Below are positions 25,443 to 33,628 of a stretch of 38,845 nt of DNA, in pieces. The DNA comes from a virus, in the IMG/VR virus record IMGVR_UViG_3300047560_001403, positions 1-38,845 of that record. One strand, 5' to 3'. The translations under genes were made by a program, and so were the position numbers. How positions within the stretch are numbered: position 1 is the first letter of the stretch; each line of letters begins with the position of its first letter. The notes below the pieces were generated by a model, which saw only the letters and a list, made by a program, of their open reading frames with translations, was not told where the DNA came from and made no database searches.

Positions 25443-27601
25443 CTTTCATTCCTCCTTGAACCGCCTGAATTTGTTCCACCACTTGGTCCAGATGAACCAC
25501 CACCTGTAGGTGCTGATCCACCAGTTGCAGCCCCAACAGCATTTAATGCTGCACCTGCTGCCACTACTGTTGCTACAACCATTTCGGTTGCTTCTTTTCT
25601 TTCTTCTGGAGACATATCTGCTCCAATACTTCCAAGGGCTGCAAGAGCAGCACCTGGGTCTGTAAATAATTCTTCAACTAGTGCTCCAGGATCTGATATT
25701 AGTTCAACCTGTGCAGCAACTTCTGCTGTAATAATAACAGCATTTCCATTTTCATCTGTTCTGACATCTACTGGTGTTGCAGGTGGAAGATCAGCATAGG
25801 ATATTCCAGATGCTTTTACTTCTGCTGCAGATAAAGATTCACCTGGTTGTAAGTTTGCTACTAAATTTTCTACTACTACTTCTTTTTGTGCTTCAGTTAA
25901 CTTACCTTCTTCAGCAGCCTTCTTCAAGGCTTCTTCTTCTGCCTTGGCCTTTGCTGCTTCTTCTGCTTTCTTTGCTTCTAATGCTTTTGCTTCCTCTTCC
26001 GCTTTTGCTTTGGCTTCCGCATCAGCCTTAGCCTTAGCCTCTTCCTCTGCTAATCTTTCTGCTTCAGCCTTTGCTTCTGCTTCTGCTTTGGCTTTAGCCT
26101 CTGCCTCTGCTGCTAAACGATCTGCCTCTGCTTTTGCTTCAGCATCTGCTTTAGCCTGTGCTTCTTCTGCTGCTTTCTTTGCAGCCTCTTCAGCAGCAAT
26201 ACGATCTGCCTCTGCTTTCTTTGCTGCTTCTTCTGCTGCTATTCTGTCAGCCTCAGCCTTTGCTGCAGCCTCTGCTGCTGCTTTGGCTTCTGCTTCTGCT
26301 TTAATTCTTGCTTGCTCTGCTGCATATGCTTCTGCTGCAGCAACTCTTGCAGCCTCTGCTGCTATTGCTGCTTGTCTAGCAATCTCTGCTTGTCTTGCTT
26401 CTTCAGCAATTCTTGCTCTCTCTGCTTCTTCTGCAGCAAGTGTTGAAACAACCAATGTCTGTGCTGCTGTGACATTATTATTCATATTAGTAACTGCAAC
26501 ATCAACTGCTATAAGGGCAGATACTAGATTATTTTCTGCAGTTGTTAGATTAGTTTGTGCCTCTGTTAAATCTTCCTGCGCTACTTCAAGATCTGTTTCT
26601 AATACATCAAGGGTTGCCTGAGCAACTTGAAGATCTGTTTGTGCTGTTTGCAATGCCGCAATCTGTTCTGGTGTTGCAGATGTAGTAGAAAATTCAGATG
26701 CAGGAATTACTGACCATGAGCCATCTCCATTGTATCTCATTAATGCAACTGATGCTCCACCACCATTTTCATAAAACCAAAATTCAAAATCCTTACCAAC
26801 TCCTGCTGTTGTTTGAACTGCAGCAGTTGATCCTCCACCACCCTTGTCATACCAATCATTAATAACTAGTTGTCCATCTAAATATAATCTTGTTCCATCA
26901 TCTGCTGGTGCATAAATCCATTGTGTCCCAGTGTATTGTGGAGTCCAAATACCTTCCCACTTAACTTGGAAATCTTCAGGGTATGTGTTAGCAGGGCCTC
27001 CACCACCATACTGTTCATTAATTCCATTTGTGTCAGTAGTTACAGATACAACTGTTCCAGCACCTTGTGGAGGAGCATTATTATATCCACGATCCTGATA
27101 AACAGTCATAGTCAGACCAGGACTTGTATTTTCATTAACTACTGCTGTTGCTGAGTCTACAATATCTAATTTAATTTCAACTGTGGCTGTTTGTGAATCT
27201 ACTGCTATTTGAGAAATTTGTACATTTTCTTGAGCATCTTCTACTGCTACCGTTGCAGAATCAACCTGAGCCACAGCCACAGTAGCACTATCTACTACTG
27301 CTTGAGCCTGTATGATAGAGTCCTGAGCCTGTGTGATAGTGGCTGTAATGGTCTCTGTAGGGCTTGTAATGGCTTCTGCTTGGGTTTCTACCTGTGCCGT
27401 GGTTGTTTCAGCCTGAGTTATAGCAGTCTGCGCTGACTCAATAATGGCTGTAGGCGTTAAACTTGTCGCTGTAGATGTGTCTGATGGGGGTGTTTGGACC
27501 GTGACTGTTTCATCAGCATGCGCCTTTTGCTGTGGAGAAAGTAAAACCCACAGTGCTAGTAATAATGCTATAAGTGCTGATCGTTGAAGTAATCTTTTTA
27601 T
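25436..27601 (-). CDS. Secreted PA14-domain protein with long alanine-rich coiled coil
   Basis: 721 residues if translation starts at ATA 27601. Reading back from the GTG at 27280, the frame stays open another 321 bases and reveals a signal peptide: KRLLQRSALIALLLALWVLL, then SPQQKAHA before DE. No ATG, GTG or TTG lies in front of that signal sequence, while GGGGGAG stands five bases before ATA. Then: Thr/Ala/Gln repeats (30-160), a PA14 domain (about 160-305, with WEGIWTPQYTG, ADDGTRLYLDGQLVINDW), a TolA-like Ala/Glu/Lys coiled coil (about 395-570), a globular part, and a Gly/Ser-rich tail. PA14 domains bind carbohydrates. Secreted adhesin-like; function in the phage unknown. Confidence 0.8.
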   Translation of the reverse strand: MKRLLQRSALIALLLALWVLLSPQQKAHADETVTVQTPPSDTSTATSLTPTAIIESAQTAITQAETTTAQVETQAEAITSPTETITATITQAQDSIIQAQAVVDSATVAVAQVDSATVAVEDAQENVQISQIAVDSQTATVEIKLDIVDSATAVVNENTSPGLTMTVYQDRGYNNAPPQGAGTVVSVTTDTNGINEQYGGGGPANTYPEDFQVKWEGIWTPQYTGTQWIYAPADDGTRLYLDGQLVINDWYDKGGGGSTAAVQTTAGVGKDFEFWFYENGGGASVALMRYNGDGSWSVIPASEFSTTSATPEQIAALQTAQTDLQVAQATLDVLETDLEVAQEDLTEAQTNLTTAENNLVSALIAVDVAVTNMNNNVTAAQTLVVSTLAAEEAERARIAEEARQAEIARQAAIAAEAARVAAAEAYAAEQARIKAEAEAKAAAEAAAKAEADRIAAEEAAKKAEADRIAAEEAAKKAAEEAQAKADAEAKAEADRLAAEAEAKAKAEAEAKAEAERLAEEEAKAKADAEAKAKAEEEAKALEAKKAEEAAKAKAEEEALKKAAEEGKLTEAQKEVVVENLVANLQPGESLSAAEVKASGISYADLPPATPVDVRTDENGNAVIITAEVAAQVELISDPGALVEELFTDPGAALAALGSIGADMSPEERKEATEMVVATVVAAGAALNAVGAATGGSAPTGGGSSGPSGGTNSGGSRRNERW

Positions 27602-27638
27602 TTCCTCTCCCCCTATTTACACGATGTGTAATAGGCTT

Positions 27639-27647
27639 ATTATAGCA
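27639..27647 (-). promoter_or_regulatory. Extended -10 promoter of the PA14 gene
   Basis: TGCTATAAT on the minus strand, about 40 bases before the proposed ATA start; the -35 region is poor. Lies between a terminator and the gene. Confidence 0.5.
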
Positions 27648-27659
27648 TTTTATTGCAAC

Positions 27660-27687
27660 AAAAAAGGGAGCCTATCTCTAGACTCCC
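27660..27687 (-). terminator. Rho-independent terminator after the Ig-like protein gene
   Basis: On the minus strand GGGAGTCTA-GAGA-TAGGCTCCC (9 bp with one G-U, tetraloop) followed by six T. Placed 16 bases after the stop at 27703. Confidence 0.85.
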
Positions 27688-27702
27688 CTAATTGTTAGAA
27701 GA

Positions 27703-28704
27703 TTACTTCTTAAGTGCAACCTTAGCCTTTGGATTCTTAGCGTTCCACTTCTTAGCAAGAGCGTTGTACTCTGCCTTGTATGCTGCTGCTGCAACATCTG
27801 CTGCTGCCTTAGCAGTTGCAGTTGCTGTATCTGCTGCAGTCTTTGTAGCAGCGTGTGCTACCTTCTCTGCTGCAAGTGCTGCGTTTGCTGTAGCAAGGTC
27901 TGCCTTTGCTGCTGCAAGTTGTGCTTGAAGTGATGCAAGAGCATCCGCTGGATTTGTAACAGAAGCAAACTTTGTAACAGTCTTAACTGCTGGAGCGAAT
28001 CCTGCAACATCTGTTGCTGTGATTGCTACTGAAAGTGCTGCTGTTCCTGCTACTGCAGGTGCTGTAAGATCAAATACGAATGTTCCTGTTGCTGTATCAG
28101 ATACAGAAACTGAACCAAGTGTTGCATTGATTGCAGATACTGTTGGAACAGTTGTTACAACTGGATTTCCAAAGATATCTGTTGTCTTTGCGTAGACCTT
28201 TGAAACTGTTGAGATTGCTGCAGTATCTGCGCCTACAACTGAAAGGTTGTATGCAGGACCTGCTGATCCCTTAACATAGTAAGTTGTTGTGTTTCCACCA
28301 ACTGTTACTACAACTGTTCCTGGATTTACTGACTTTGTAAACACATAGAAGTCAGCAGTTGTGCCTGTTCCTGTGCTAATTGAAAGTGTTGATGTACCTG
28401 CTGATGCAGTTACTGGTGCTGACACTGTTGCAAGTGCTGGCACGATTGATGCGTTTGTCGCAAGTGCTGAGACTACTGTTCCAGTGTCTAGTCCAGTGAT
28501 AGCAATCTTAAGTGCATCTGCAGAGTCAACTGAGTTGTCTGCTGGCACTGGAAGTACTGCTGGATTTGATACAACTGTTCCTGTTGCTACAGATGATCCA
28601 CCTACAGATAATGCTGTAGATGCTGCCTGTGCAGGAAGAATTGCTAGAACTGAGCCAGTCAAGGCTGCAGCGATGACGACGGCGGTTTTCTTAAACGAAT
28701 TCAT
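27703..28704 (-). CDS. Secreted Ig-like / coiled-coil surface protein
   Basis: 333 residues from ATG 28704 (AAGG eight bases upstream). Signal peptide MNSFKKTAVVIAAALTGSVL with cleavage near PAQA-AS. The next about 210 residues are Val/Thr/Ala-rich beta repeats resembling bacterial Ig-like or S-layer-type domains (TVVVTVGGNTTTYYV; VTTVPTVSAINATLGSVSV). Residues about 250-310 form an Ala-rich helical coiled coil (LQAQLAAAKADLATANAALA), and the end is basic (KWNAKNPKAKVALKK). An ORF from 28725 is possible. It follows terminase directly and ends in a strong terminator. Host-like surface protein; role unknown. Confidence 0.75.
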   Translation of the reverse strand: MNSFKKTAVVIAAALTGSVLAILPAQAASTALSVGGSSVATGTVVSNPAVLPVPADNSVDSADALKIAITGLDTGTVVSALATNASIVPALATVSAPVTASAGTSTLSISTGTGTTADFYVFTKSVNPGTVVVTVGGNTTTYYVKGSAGPAYNLSVVGADTAAISTVSKVYAKTTDIFGNPVVTTVPTVSAINATLGSVSVSDTATGTFVFDLTAPAVAGTAALSVAITATDVAGFAPAVKTVTKFASVTNPADALASLQAQLAAAKADLATANAALAAEKVAHAATKTAADTATATAKAAADVAAAAYKAEYNALAKKWNAKNPKAKVALKK

Positions 28705-28721
28705 TTTATTCCTTTTCTTGT

Positions 28722-30497
28722 TCATATTAGATTGAATCTATCCAAATAGTCTTTTACCTCTTTTGGCATAGGTTTATATTCTATCACACCTGTTAGAGGG
28801 TTGTCAACTTTAGGTCTATCCCTAAATGTATGAATCTCTACTTCAGCGTTATTATCCTTTGGGGTATGAGAGATAGCCCCAAAGATTGCACCACACACGG
28901 CATCCGCTAAGTCTTTAGAAGATTTTCGTGGGTGGTCAACTTTATTATTTTTCATAATCTTGAGTTCGGTTAACTCCTCAAACAAAAGATCGATTGCTGG
29001 CATTGCAAGTCTTTCCTCATATACTAGCATAGCCATGTCCTCATAGTGCTTTTTAGCAACAGAAACAGTATCAGTTCTCATTCCTACCTGCTTTAACTCA
29101 TTTTGAATATCAAATGATTGCCAGCGGTCAAAGGATACTATTCCAATATTAAAACCAAGCCTTCTCAGGTTTTGGATCCACTGCTTTACTTCAGATAGGT
29201 TGACTGGTCCTTCTACTTTAGGCTCCCAGTATGCAACTGCATCAACAACTACTACTGGGGCAACTTGCTCATAATTATTAATTACCTGAATATTTACCCA
29301 CTTCTCTACATGGGCAATAGCAACAGCACACTTGTCATGCCTTTGGGCAAGGTCAGCATGTACATAATAAACCTTATCTGGATCTGGCTTAAATGATTCA
29401 TCAAATCTTCTAAAGTTATCAAGTGGGTTTCTTAATGTCATGCATGATCTAACCTTATCTACCTGCTTAAAAAATGCATCAGTTGAATATGTTGGTACAC
29501 AAGCAAAGCGTTGCATGGCATCGCCTAGGTCAGTAAAGAATGAAACCTTAAAATCGTCAACTTTTCTTGTTGGATTAACAACCCATGTTGGTCTCTTTAG
29601 TGCAAATACTCCTGGGTACTTATATGAAAGAATTGTATCTTCATCCCAGGAAATTTCAAGAGAATTACCATCTGCATCTTCAGGAAGATCTTCATTCATA
29701 ATAAACTTATGTGTCTTTGTTATTACATCTTTTTCTGCAATTACATCATCATATCTTTGTGAGATAAAGTCTCCAGGATAACGGGGGAATGAGAGTAGTG
29801 CTACCTTGCCAAGATCTGGGAAACGGGAATCTACGGAAGCACGGAAGGCCTTGTAAATATTATCAGCAGTCTTACCTTGGTCATTTCCAGTTCCTACTTC
29901 TTGAGCAAAACCAGAAATTTCGTCAAGCACTGCAAGTAGAAGGTTTAAACCCTCATGTGATTCACGCTCTGAGTGACCAGAGTAAACAGTAATAGCATGA
30001 TCAAACTCAATAGATTCTGCCTTTGGATTAAACTTACCTGCAAACCAAGGTGACTTCTCAATCTTTGTTTTAAAACCTTTAAAGAAAACGTTTTTGGCCT
30101 GCTGAGCGTTAATAGCAACGTTAATAATATCAATTGCATCTCCAGAAGGCTTTCCAAAATATCTAGCAGGATCTTTTAGACATAGAAGTTTGTATACAAT
30201 ATATGCACATGCTACTGTAGATGTAAAGTCTTTTCCAGATCCCTTGCCAAGTTGCAGGATAACTTCATTCTTTGTGTATTTCTTATAATATCTTGTGCCC
30301 TCTTCTGCACCCATTAGATCAATCAAATCTTCTAGTTTGTAGATCTGACTCATAGCCTCAACAATGTCATACTGGATTGGAGACAGTGGTGGTTGATTTA
30401 GATAGTCTTCTCCCTCAACAAATGTCTTTGCATTTACTGGCTTTTCAGCAAAATTATTATCCTTGAGTACTTCTAAGAACTCATCAAACATCAGCAA
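28722..30497 (-). CDS. Terminase large subunit
   Basis: 591 residues. N-terminal ATPase: LQLGKGSGKDFTSTVACAYI (Walker A, about 79-98), LLLAVLDEISG (Walker B and catalytic Glu), then KVALLSFPRYPG (coupling motif). C-terminal RNase H-like nuclease: VYYVHADLAQRHDKCAVAI (first Asp), GFNIGIVSFDRWQS (second Asp), and SSKDLADAVCGAIFGA (third Asp). The motor cuts concatemers and pumps DNA into the capsid. Overlaps the small subunit gene by 14 bases. No capsid or portal gene follows, which is unusual: two secreted proteins come next. Confidence 0.93.
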   Translation of the reverse strand: MLMFDEFLEVLKDNNFAEKPVNAKTFVEGEDYLNQPPLSPIQYDIVEAMSQIYKLEDLIDLMGAEEGTRYYKKYTKNEVILQLGKGSGKDFTSTVACAYIVYKLLCLKDPARYFGKPSGDAIDIINVAINAQQAKNVFFKGFKTKIEKSPWFAGKFNPKAESIEFDHAITVYSGHSERESHEGLNLLLAVLDEISGFAQEVGTGNDQGKTADNIYKAFRASVDSRFPDLGKVALLSFPRYPGDFISQRYDDVIAEKDVITKTHKFIMNEDLPEDADGNSLEISWDEDTILSYKYPGVFALKRPTWVVNPTRKVDDFKVSFFTDLGDAMQRFACVPTYSTDAFFKQVDKVRSCMTLRNPLDNFRRFDESFKPDPDKVYYVHADLAQRHDKCAVAIAHVEKWVNIQVINNYEQVAPVVVVDAVAYWEPKVEGPVNLSEVKQWIQNLRRLGFNIGIVSFDRWQSFDIQNELKQVGMRTDTVSVAKKHYEDMAMLVYEERLAMPAIDLLFEELTELKIMKNNKVDHPRKSSKDLADAVCGAIFGAISHTPKDNNAEVEIHTFRDRPKVDNPLTGVIEYKPMPKEVKDYLDRFNLI

Positions 30498-31017
30498 TCA
30501 CCGTAATTACTTCTGACTCCTTTGATACTGATGAAAGTCTACGCATAATTTCATCACGAATCTGTGGATATTCAGATGCAATATCTCTAAGAATTCCAAT
30601 TAGGATTTCTTGTCTTCTTTCAATCTCAAGCATTTCCTCTGCAAGTTCTTTGTTTTCAAGCAGACCTGCCTTCTGTAGCATGTCAATTCTTTTGGATTCA
30701 ATGTCCATAACAAGTTTGATTGCCTGAGTCTTTGCTGTAAGATTGTTTGTCATAGATGCTTCATCAATAACCTCATATGATTTAGAGATCAACTTGCCAT
30801 AATGTGTATCTGCAGCAGCAAGTGCTTCTTTTGCACGAGCACGAATTGCAGCATTGTTTGACGCACTAACTTTCCACTCATCAATATAAGCAACAACTCT
30901 TTGTCTTGGAATTGCTAAGTCTTTAGAGATTTGTGTTGGATCATTACCCTTAAGGTATTCTTCTACAACCTGATTAACTTGGTCTTGGTGCTTTACTAGG
31001 TCATCTTCAATTGACAT
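30484..31017 (-). CDS. Terminase small subunit
   Basis: 177 residues upstream of, and overlapping, the large subunit. N-terminal helix-turn-helix (VNQVVEEYLKGNDPTQISKDLAIPRQRVVAYIDEW, about residues 14-48) that should bind the packaging site, then a long helical region with ETKTQAIKLVMDIESKRIDML and basic helices for oligomerisation. Overlaps the DUF3310 gene at its start. Identity is based mainly on location and architecture, as small subunits are poorly conserved. Confidence 0.75.
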   Translation of the reverse strand: MSIEDDLVKHQDQVNQVVEEYLKGNDPTQISKDLAIPRQRVVAYIDEWKVSASNNAAIRARAKEALAAADTHYGKLISKSYEVIDEASMTNNLTAKTQAIKLVMDIESKRIDMLQKAGLLENKELAEEMLEIERRQEILIGILRDIASEYPQIRDEIMRRLSSVSKESEVITVIADV

Positions 31018-31252
31018 TGTATTTGCCCTCCAAGCGATTTATTTCATCTTTAATGTAGAAGATTGCCTTCTCTAAATCCTGAATTGTTTTTGACTCATCC
31101 TTAAGTCCTGCTCTCCATAGGTACTTAAAGGCATTGCCAATATTAAAGTTGCGATGACGAGTAATCTGAATACACTCAACGCCAGATGGATCACTTGTAT
31201 AATGTGATGGGTGGTTAACTTGGTCAACTGTAATGTTTAGGTTTGTAGTCAT
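31007..31252 (-). CDS. DUF3310-family protein
   Basis: 81 residues. VNHPSHYTSDPSGVECIQITRHRNFNIGNAFKYLWRAGLKDESKTIQDLEKAIFYI is the DUF3310 signature (NHPxHY, GxE, GNAxKYxWRxGxK, DLxKAxxY). This family occurs in very many phages, often near nucleotide or replication genes; its biochemical role is not settled. The start overlaps the upstream stop in ATGA. Confidence 0.92.
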   Translation of the reverse strand: MTTNLNITVDQVNHPSHYTSDPSGVECIQITRHRNFNIGNAFKYLWRAGLKDESKTIQDLEKAIFYIKDEINRLEGKYNVN

Positions 31253-31404
31253 CGTCTGCTCTTTCTTAATCCAAATTTTGCAAGGTAAACATATACTGTC
31301 TCAACGCTTACTCCGCACTCCTTAGCAATTTCCTCTGGAGACTTTCTGTCAATATGAAATCTTTTCTTTAACCAAAGTTCATTAGTGTATAGTTTATTAC
31401 TCAT
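31249..31404 (-). CDS. Small helix-turn-helix protein (51 aa)
   Basis: MSNKLYTNELWLKKRFHIDR, then SPEEIAKECGVSVETVYVYLAKFGLRKSRR. EIAKECGVSVETVYVYL is a textbook helix-turn-helix, with basic residues after it. Could be a small regulator or a DNA-recognition module like those near homing nucleases. Stop overlaps DUF3310 (ATGA) and start overlaps the upstream gene by eight bases. Confidence 0.7.
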   Translation of the reverse strand: MSNKLYTNELWLKKRFHIDRKSPEEIAKECGVSVETVYVYLAKFGLRKSRR

Positions 31405-31651
31405 CAAAGAACTCCGAATTAAACTTCCATTGCATGACTTCTGGGCCTTTGTCGATCATCTCAAACATACGCTCCTCAAAGTCTCCCTTTAGTTGTCTGT
31501 ACAGTTTTGGATGAACAGACTTTAGTTTATCTGTTATATAGTATAGCATTTCTCCAGTCTTGCTGTCAATTCCAGAGATTTCTACAGCACCCTGCAAAAT
31601 CAAGTGCTCAATCAGAGCCTCAGACTTTGGGTTAGTTTTAGTTTGTTCCAA
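31397..31651 (-). CDS. Paralogue of the 19321 protein (84 aa)
   Basis: LILQGAVEISGIDSKTGEMLYYITDKLKSVHPKLY aligns with LLEGAIEVCGIDSTTGEFLYNFTDSFKELYPELY of the protein at 19321-19659. The rest is a short helix and an acidic end. The shared turn GIDSxTGE-x-L-Y-x-x-T is likely the structural core. Function unknown. Overlaps the RuvC-like gene by 14 bases. Confidence 0.65.
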   Translation of the reverse strand: MEQTKTNPKSEALIEHLILQGAVEISGIDSKTGEMLYYITDKLKSVHPKLYRQLKGDFEERMFEMIDKGPEVMQWKFNSEFFDE

Positions 31652-32231
31652 TTGCCTTGCTCCAATTCTTTAATGCCCAGTGCCCAATTCCACAAGCATC
31701 TGCAACATCATTATCAGTAATAGCCCTATCGTACTGAACATTGATAAAGTTAATAGTTCTTTGCTTTCTTAAGTCTCTTTCATAAGACTTTAGCCATGAT
31801 TCAGATTTTCCTGGATTTTGAGATTTAATATATAGTTTTTCATCTTTGGAGATTTTTTTATTACCAATATAATTTTGCCATGTGATTGGGGCAACCTTGC
31901 CAATAACCTTTGTTCCAGACTGACCTGCTGCCCCAAGAATAGCCCCTTGAACTAATGCCAGATCTGCAGCAGTCTTAGGGCTATTCATGAATACAGTATG
32001 CTCGATTACTATTGCTTCAAACCCACCATAATAATCAAAGAATGCTTTTACTTTTTGACCAGCATCCATAACCTTTTGATATGTATCTTTTCCTTGAAAG
32101 TTTATTTTACCAACTACACCCAATGTTTTTTGTTGGGTATCAAAAAGAGCAAAGGCAAGGCTATTTGTACTTGCGTCTATTGCACAAATAGTTTGTGGAG
32201 CCTTTGTTCCTATTGCCTCTGCTAGTTTCAC
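31638..32231 (-). CDS. RuvC-like Holliday junction resolvase
   Basis: 197 residues. ICAIDASTNSLAFALFD (first Asp in a RNase H-like first strand, about 16-32), FEAIVIEHTVFMNSPKTAADL (conserved Glu, about 71-91) and ITDNDVADACGIGHWAL (last Asp cluster, about 171-187), the three acidic sites of RuvC nucleases. Resolves four-way junctions formed in phage recombination and trims branched DNA before packaging. Located next to Cas4-like nuclease and terminase, as in many phages. Confidence 0.85.
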   Translation of the reverse strand: MKLAEAIGTKAPQTICAIDASTNSLAFALFDTQQKTLGVVGKINFQGKDTYQKVMDAGQKVKAFFDYYGGFEAIVIEHTVFMNSPKTAADLALVQGAILGAAGQSGTKVIGKVAPITWQNYIGNKKISKDEKLYIKSQNPGKSESWLKSYERDLRKQRTINFINVQYDRAITDNDVADACGIGHWALKNWSKAIGTN

Positions 32232-32503
32232 TTTGAACTATTCCTAATCTGTTTTAATGCTTTGTTTACATCATTTGGATTGACAGTGCACTTGGTACAA
32301 AGAGCGTCATCATTATAAATCGATAAGCCCTCTCCGCAACACTTACACTTTCTATTTTTACCTATTCGTCTTTGTCTTCTCTCTATAATATATCTTGCTG
32401 CAATCTTTTCTTTTGTTGCTGCATCTCTACATTCTACAGAACAGTAGACCTGGTATTTTATTTGTGTTTCAAATACTTTGTCACACCATTGGCAATGTTT
32501 CAT
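32228..32503 (-). CDS. Double zinc-finger protein (91 aa)
   Basis: CQWCDKVFETQIKYQVYCSVECRDAA is a first zinc knuckle (CxxC...CxxxC, MYM/FCS-like), followed by a basic helix (RYIIERRQRRIGKNR) and a second knuckle KCKCCGEGLSIYNDDALCTKC. Looks like a DNA-binding or recruiting protein. Overlaps the Cas4-like gene by 23 bases and the RuvC-like gene by four, so all are co-expressed. Confidence 0.75.
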   Translation of the reverse strand: MKHCQWCDKVFETQIKYQVYCSVECRDAATKEKIAARYIIERRQRRIGKNRKCKCCGEGLSIYNDDALCTKCTVNPNDVNKALKQIRNSSK

Positions 32504-33281
32504 CTAGTGGCTCCAAGGACTTTATCTTAAGGTCGCCCTTACCAGCATCTGCACAAGCCTTTTTAATTGGACATGATTTACAAATTTTTGAATTAGAACG
32601 ATAGTTTTTCTCAGGTAGGGTTCTATCGACCCAGGCCTTTCGAACATTTCTCATCCATTCAAATGTCTGGTCTACCCACCGACGATAATAATCATTTACT
32701 TCTACAGGAAGGATTAGTAGTTCGTGGTTGTTTTTATTTTCATAAATAAGAACTGCCTTTGCCTTCTTGAGAATCTTCATATAGATAAGTAACTGGATCA
32801 AGTGGCCAGTCTTTGGCTTCATGTGTGCCTTTCGGTACTCAAAGCCTTCATTCATCATGGTCTTAATTTCTCCAAGGAGTTCTTCTCCCTGCCAATTAAC
32901 CATGACATCTCCATACCCAAAGATAGGAGGATCATTGTGTGTAATCTTAAATTCTGCATCAACCAAGAAGTCTGGGACATTCTTCATTGCATCCTGAATT
33001 CTTTCGTGTGACTTTGTACCAGCAGTCATATTTGCTGCGCTATACGGAGTTGCATCATCTTCAAACATCTGGCCATCGAATGCAAGATACCAGTATCGTG
33101 GACACTCTCCATGCCCATAGGCAATTGTAGATGGTGCGAATGTCTTCTTTTGCGTATGCTTCTCAACACGGTTAACAATATATCCAGACTGAATCTTTTC
33201 AGTTAAGCCATCAGCATCAATGCTGTGTGGCTTTGGCTTGTCTTGTTTGACCATAATTTGTTGCAATAAACTTTTTGTCAT
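32481..33281 (-). CDS. Cas4/RecB-like PD-(D/E)XK exonuclease
   Basis: 266 residues. Contains the nuclease core FGYGDVMVNWQGEELLGEIKTMMNEGFEYRKA: Asp in GD, then E-x-K in GEIK (about 120-140), plus a downstream Q in HLIQLLIYMKI. Cysteines at ECPRYWYL and at the end KICKSCPIKKAC would hold a 4Fe-4S cluster as in Cas4. 5'-to-3' or 3'-to-5' exonuclease on ssDNA is known in the family. Position next to RecA and RuvC-like genes supports a recombination role rather than CRISPR; no CRISPR array is present. Confidence 0.85.
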   Translation of the reverse strand: MTKSLLQQIMVKQDKPKPHSIDADGLTEKIQSGYIVNRVEKHTQKKTFAPSTIAYGHGECPRYWYLAFDGQMFEDDATPYSAANMTAGTKSHERIQDAMKNVPDFLVDAEFKITHNDPPIFGYGDVMVNWQGEELLGEIKTMMNEGFEYRKAHMKPKTGHLIQLLIYMKILKKAKAVLIYENKNNHELLILPVEVNDYYRRWVDQTFEWMRNVRKAWVDRTLPEKNYRSNSKICKSCPIKKACADAGKGDLKIKSLEPLDETLPMV

Positions 33282-33319
33282 GTATTACTCGTTTCTATTA
33301 CCTATAAGTATATCAGAAA

Positions 33320-33628
33320 TTATCGGATTATGTATTTGAGTGCAGAGACAAGATTATTAATTGATTCTGCTGCTGTGTAGTATAAGTTCTTCTTTCCACG
33401 ATCAGACTTATCCACATTGGCCATCCAGGTAGCCTTGAAAGACATTTTTGCTGCTATAGCCTGAAGTCTAACAATCTCAACTGTAGCCACATTTAGTGGG
33501 ATATCTGGCTTGATAATAACCTTAGCAATAAATGTTAGGGCTGCGGTTAATTCCTCATCCTGCATATAGTCTGCAATCTCAGATAGTCCATTAACCATAT
33601 CAATAGTTGTTTGTTGCTCACTCATCAT
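33320..33628 (-). CDS. Conserved helical phage protein (102 aa)
   Basis: Helical protein: IDMVNGLSEIADYMQDEELTAALTFIAKVI, then NVATVEIVRLQAIAAKMSFKATWMANVDKSDRGKKNLYYTAAESIN. The AAKMSFKATWMANVDKSDRGKKNLYYTAAE segment is familiar from actinophage replication regions, function unknown. Overlaps the PD-(D/E)XK gene upstream by 11 bases. Start may be the second ATG, 33625. Confidence 0.65.
   Translation of the reverse strand: MMSEQQTTIDMVNGLSEIADYMQDEELTAALTFIAKVIIKPDIPLNVATVEIVRLQAIAAKMSFKATWMANVDKSDRGKKNLYYTAAESINNLVSALKYIIR

Noticed and set aside
25920-26420. Repeat-rich DNA resembling a CRISPR or tandem array
   Set aside because: Irregular units, no spacers; explained by coiled-coil coding sequence.
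25944-26621. 225-codon plus-strand Ala/Ser-rich ORF
   Set aside because: Shadow of the Ala/Glu/Lys coiled-coil codons of the minus-strand PA14 gene; low complexity explains the open frame.
32481-33281. Cas4-like gene as evidence of a CRISPR system
   Set aside because: No array, cas1 or cas2 nearby; neighbours are recombination and packaging genes.
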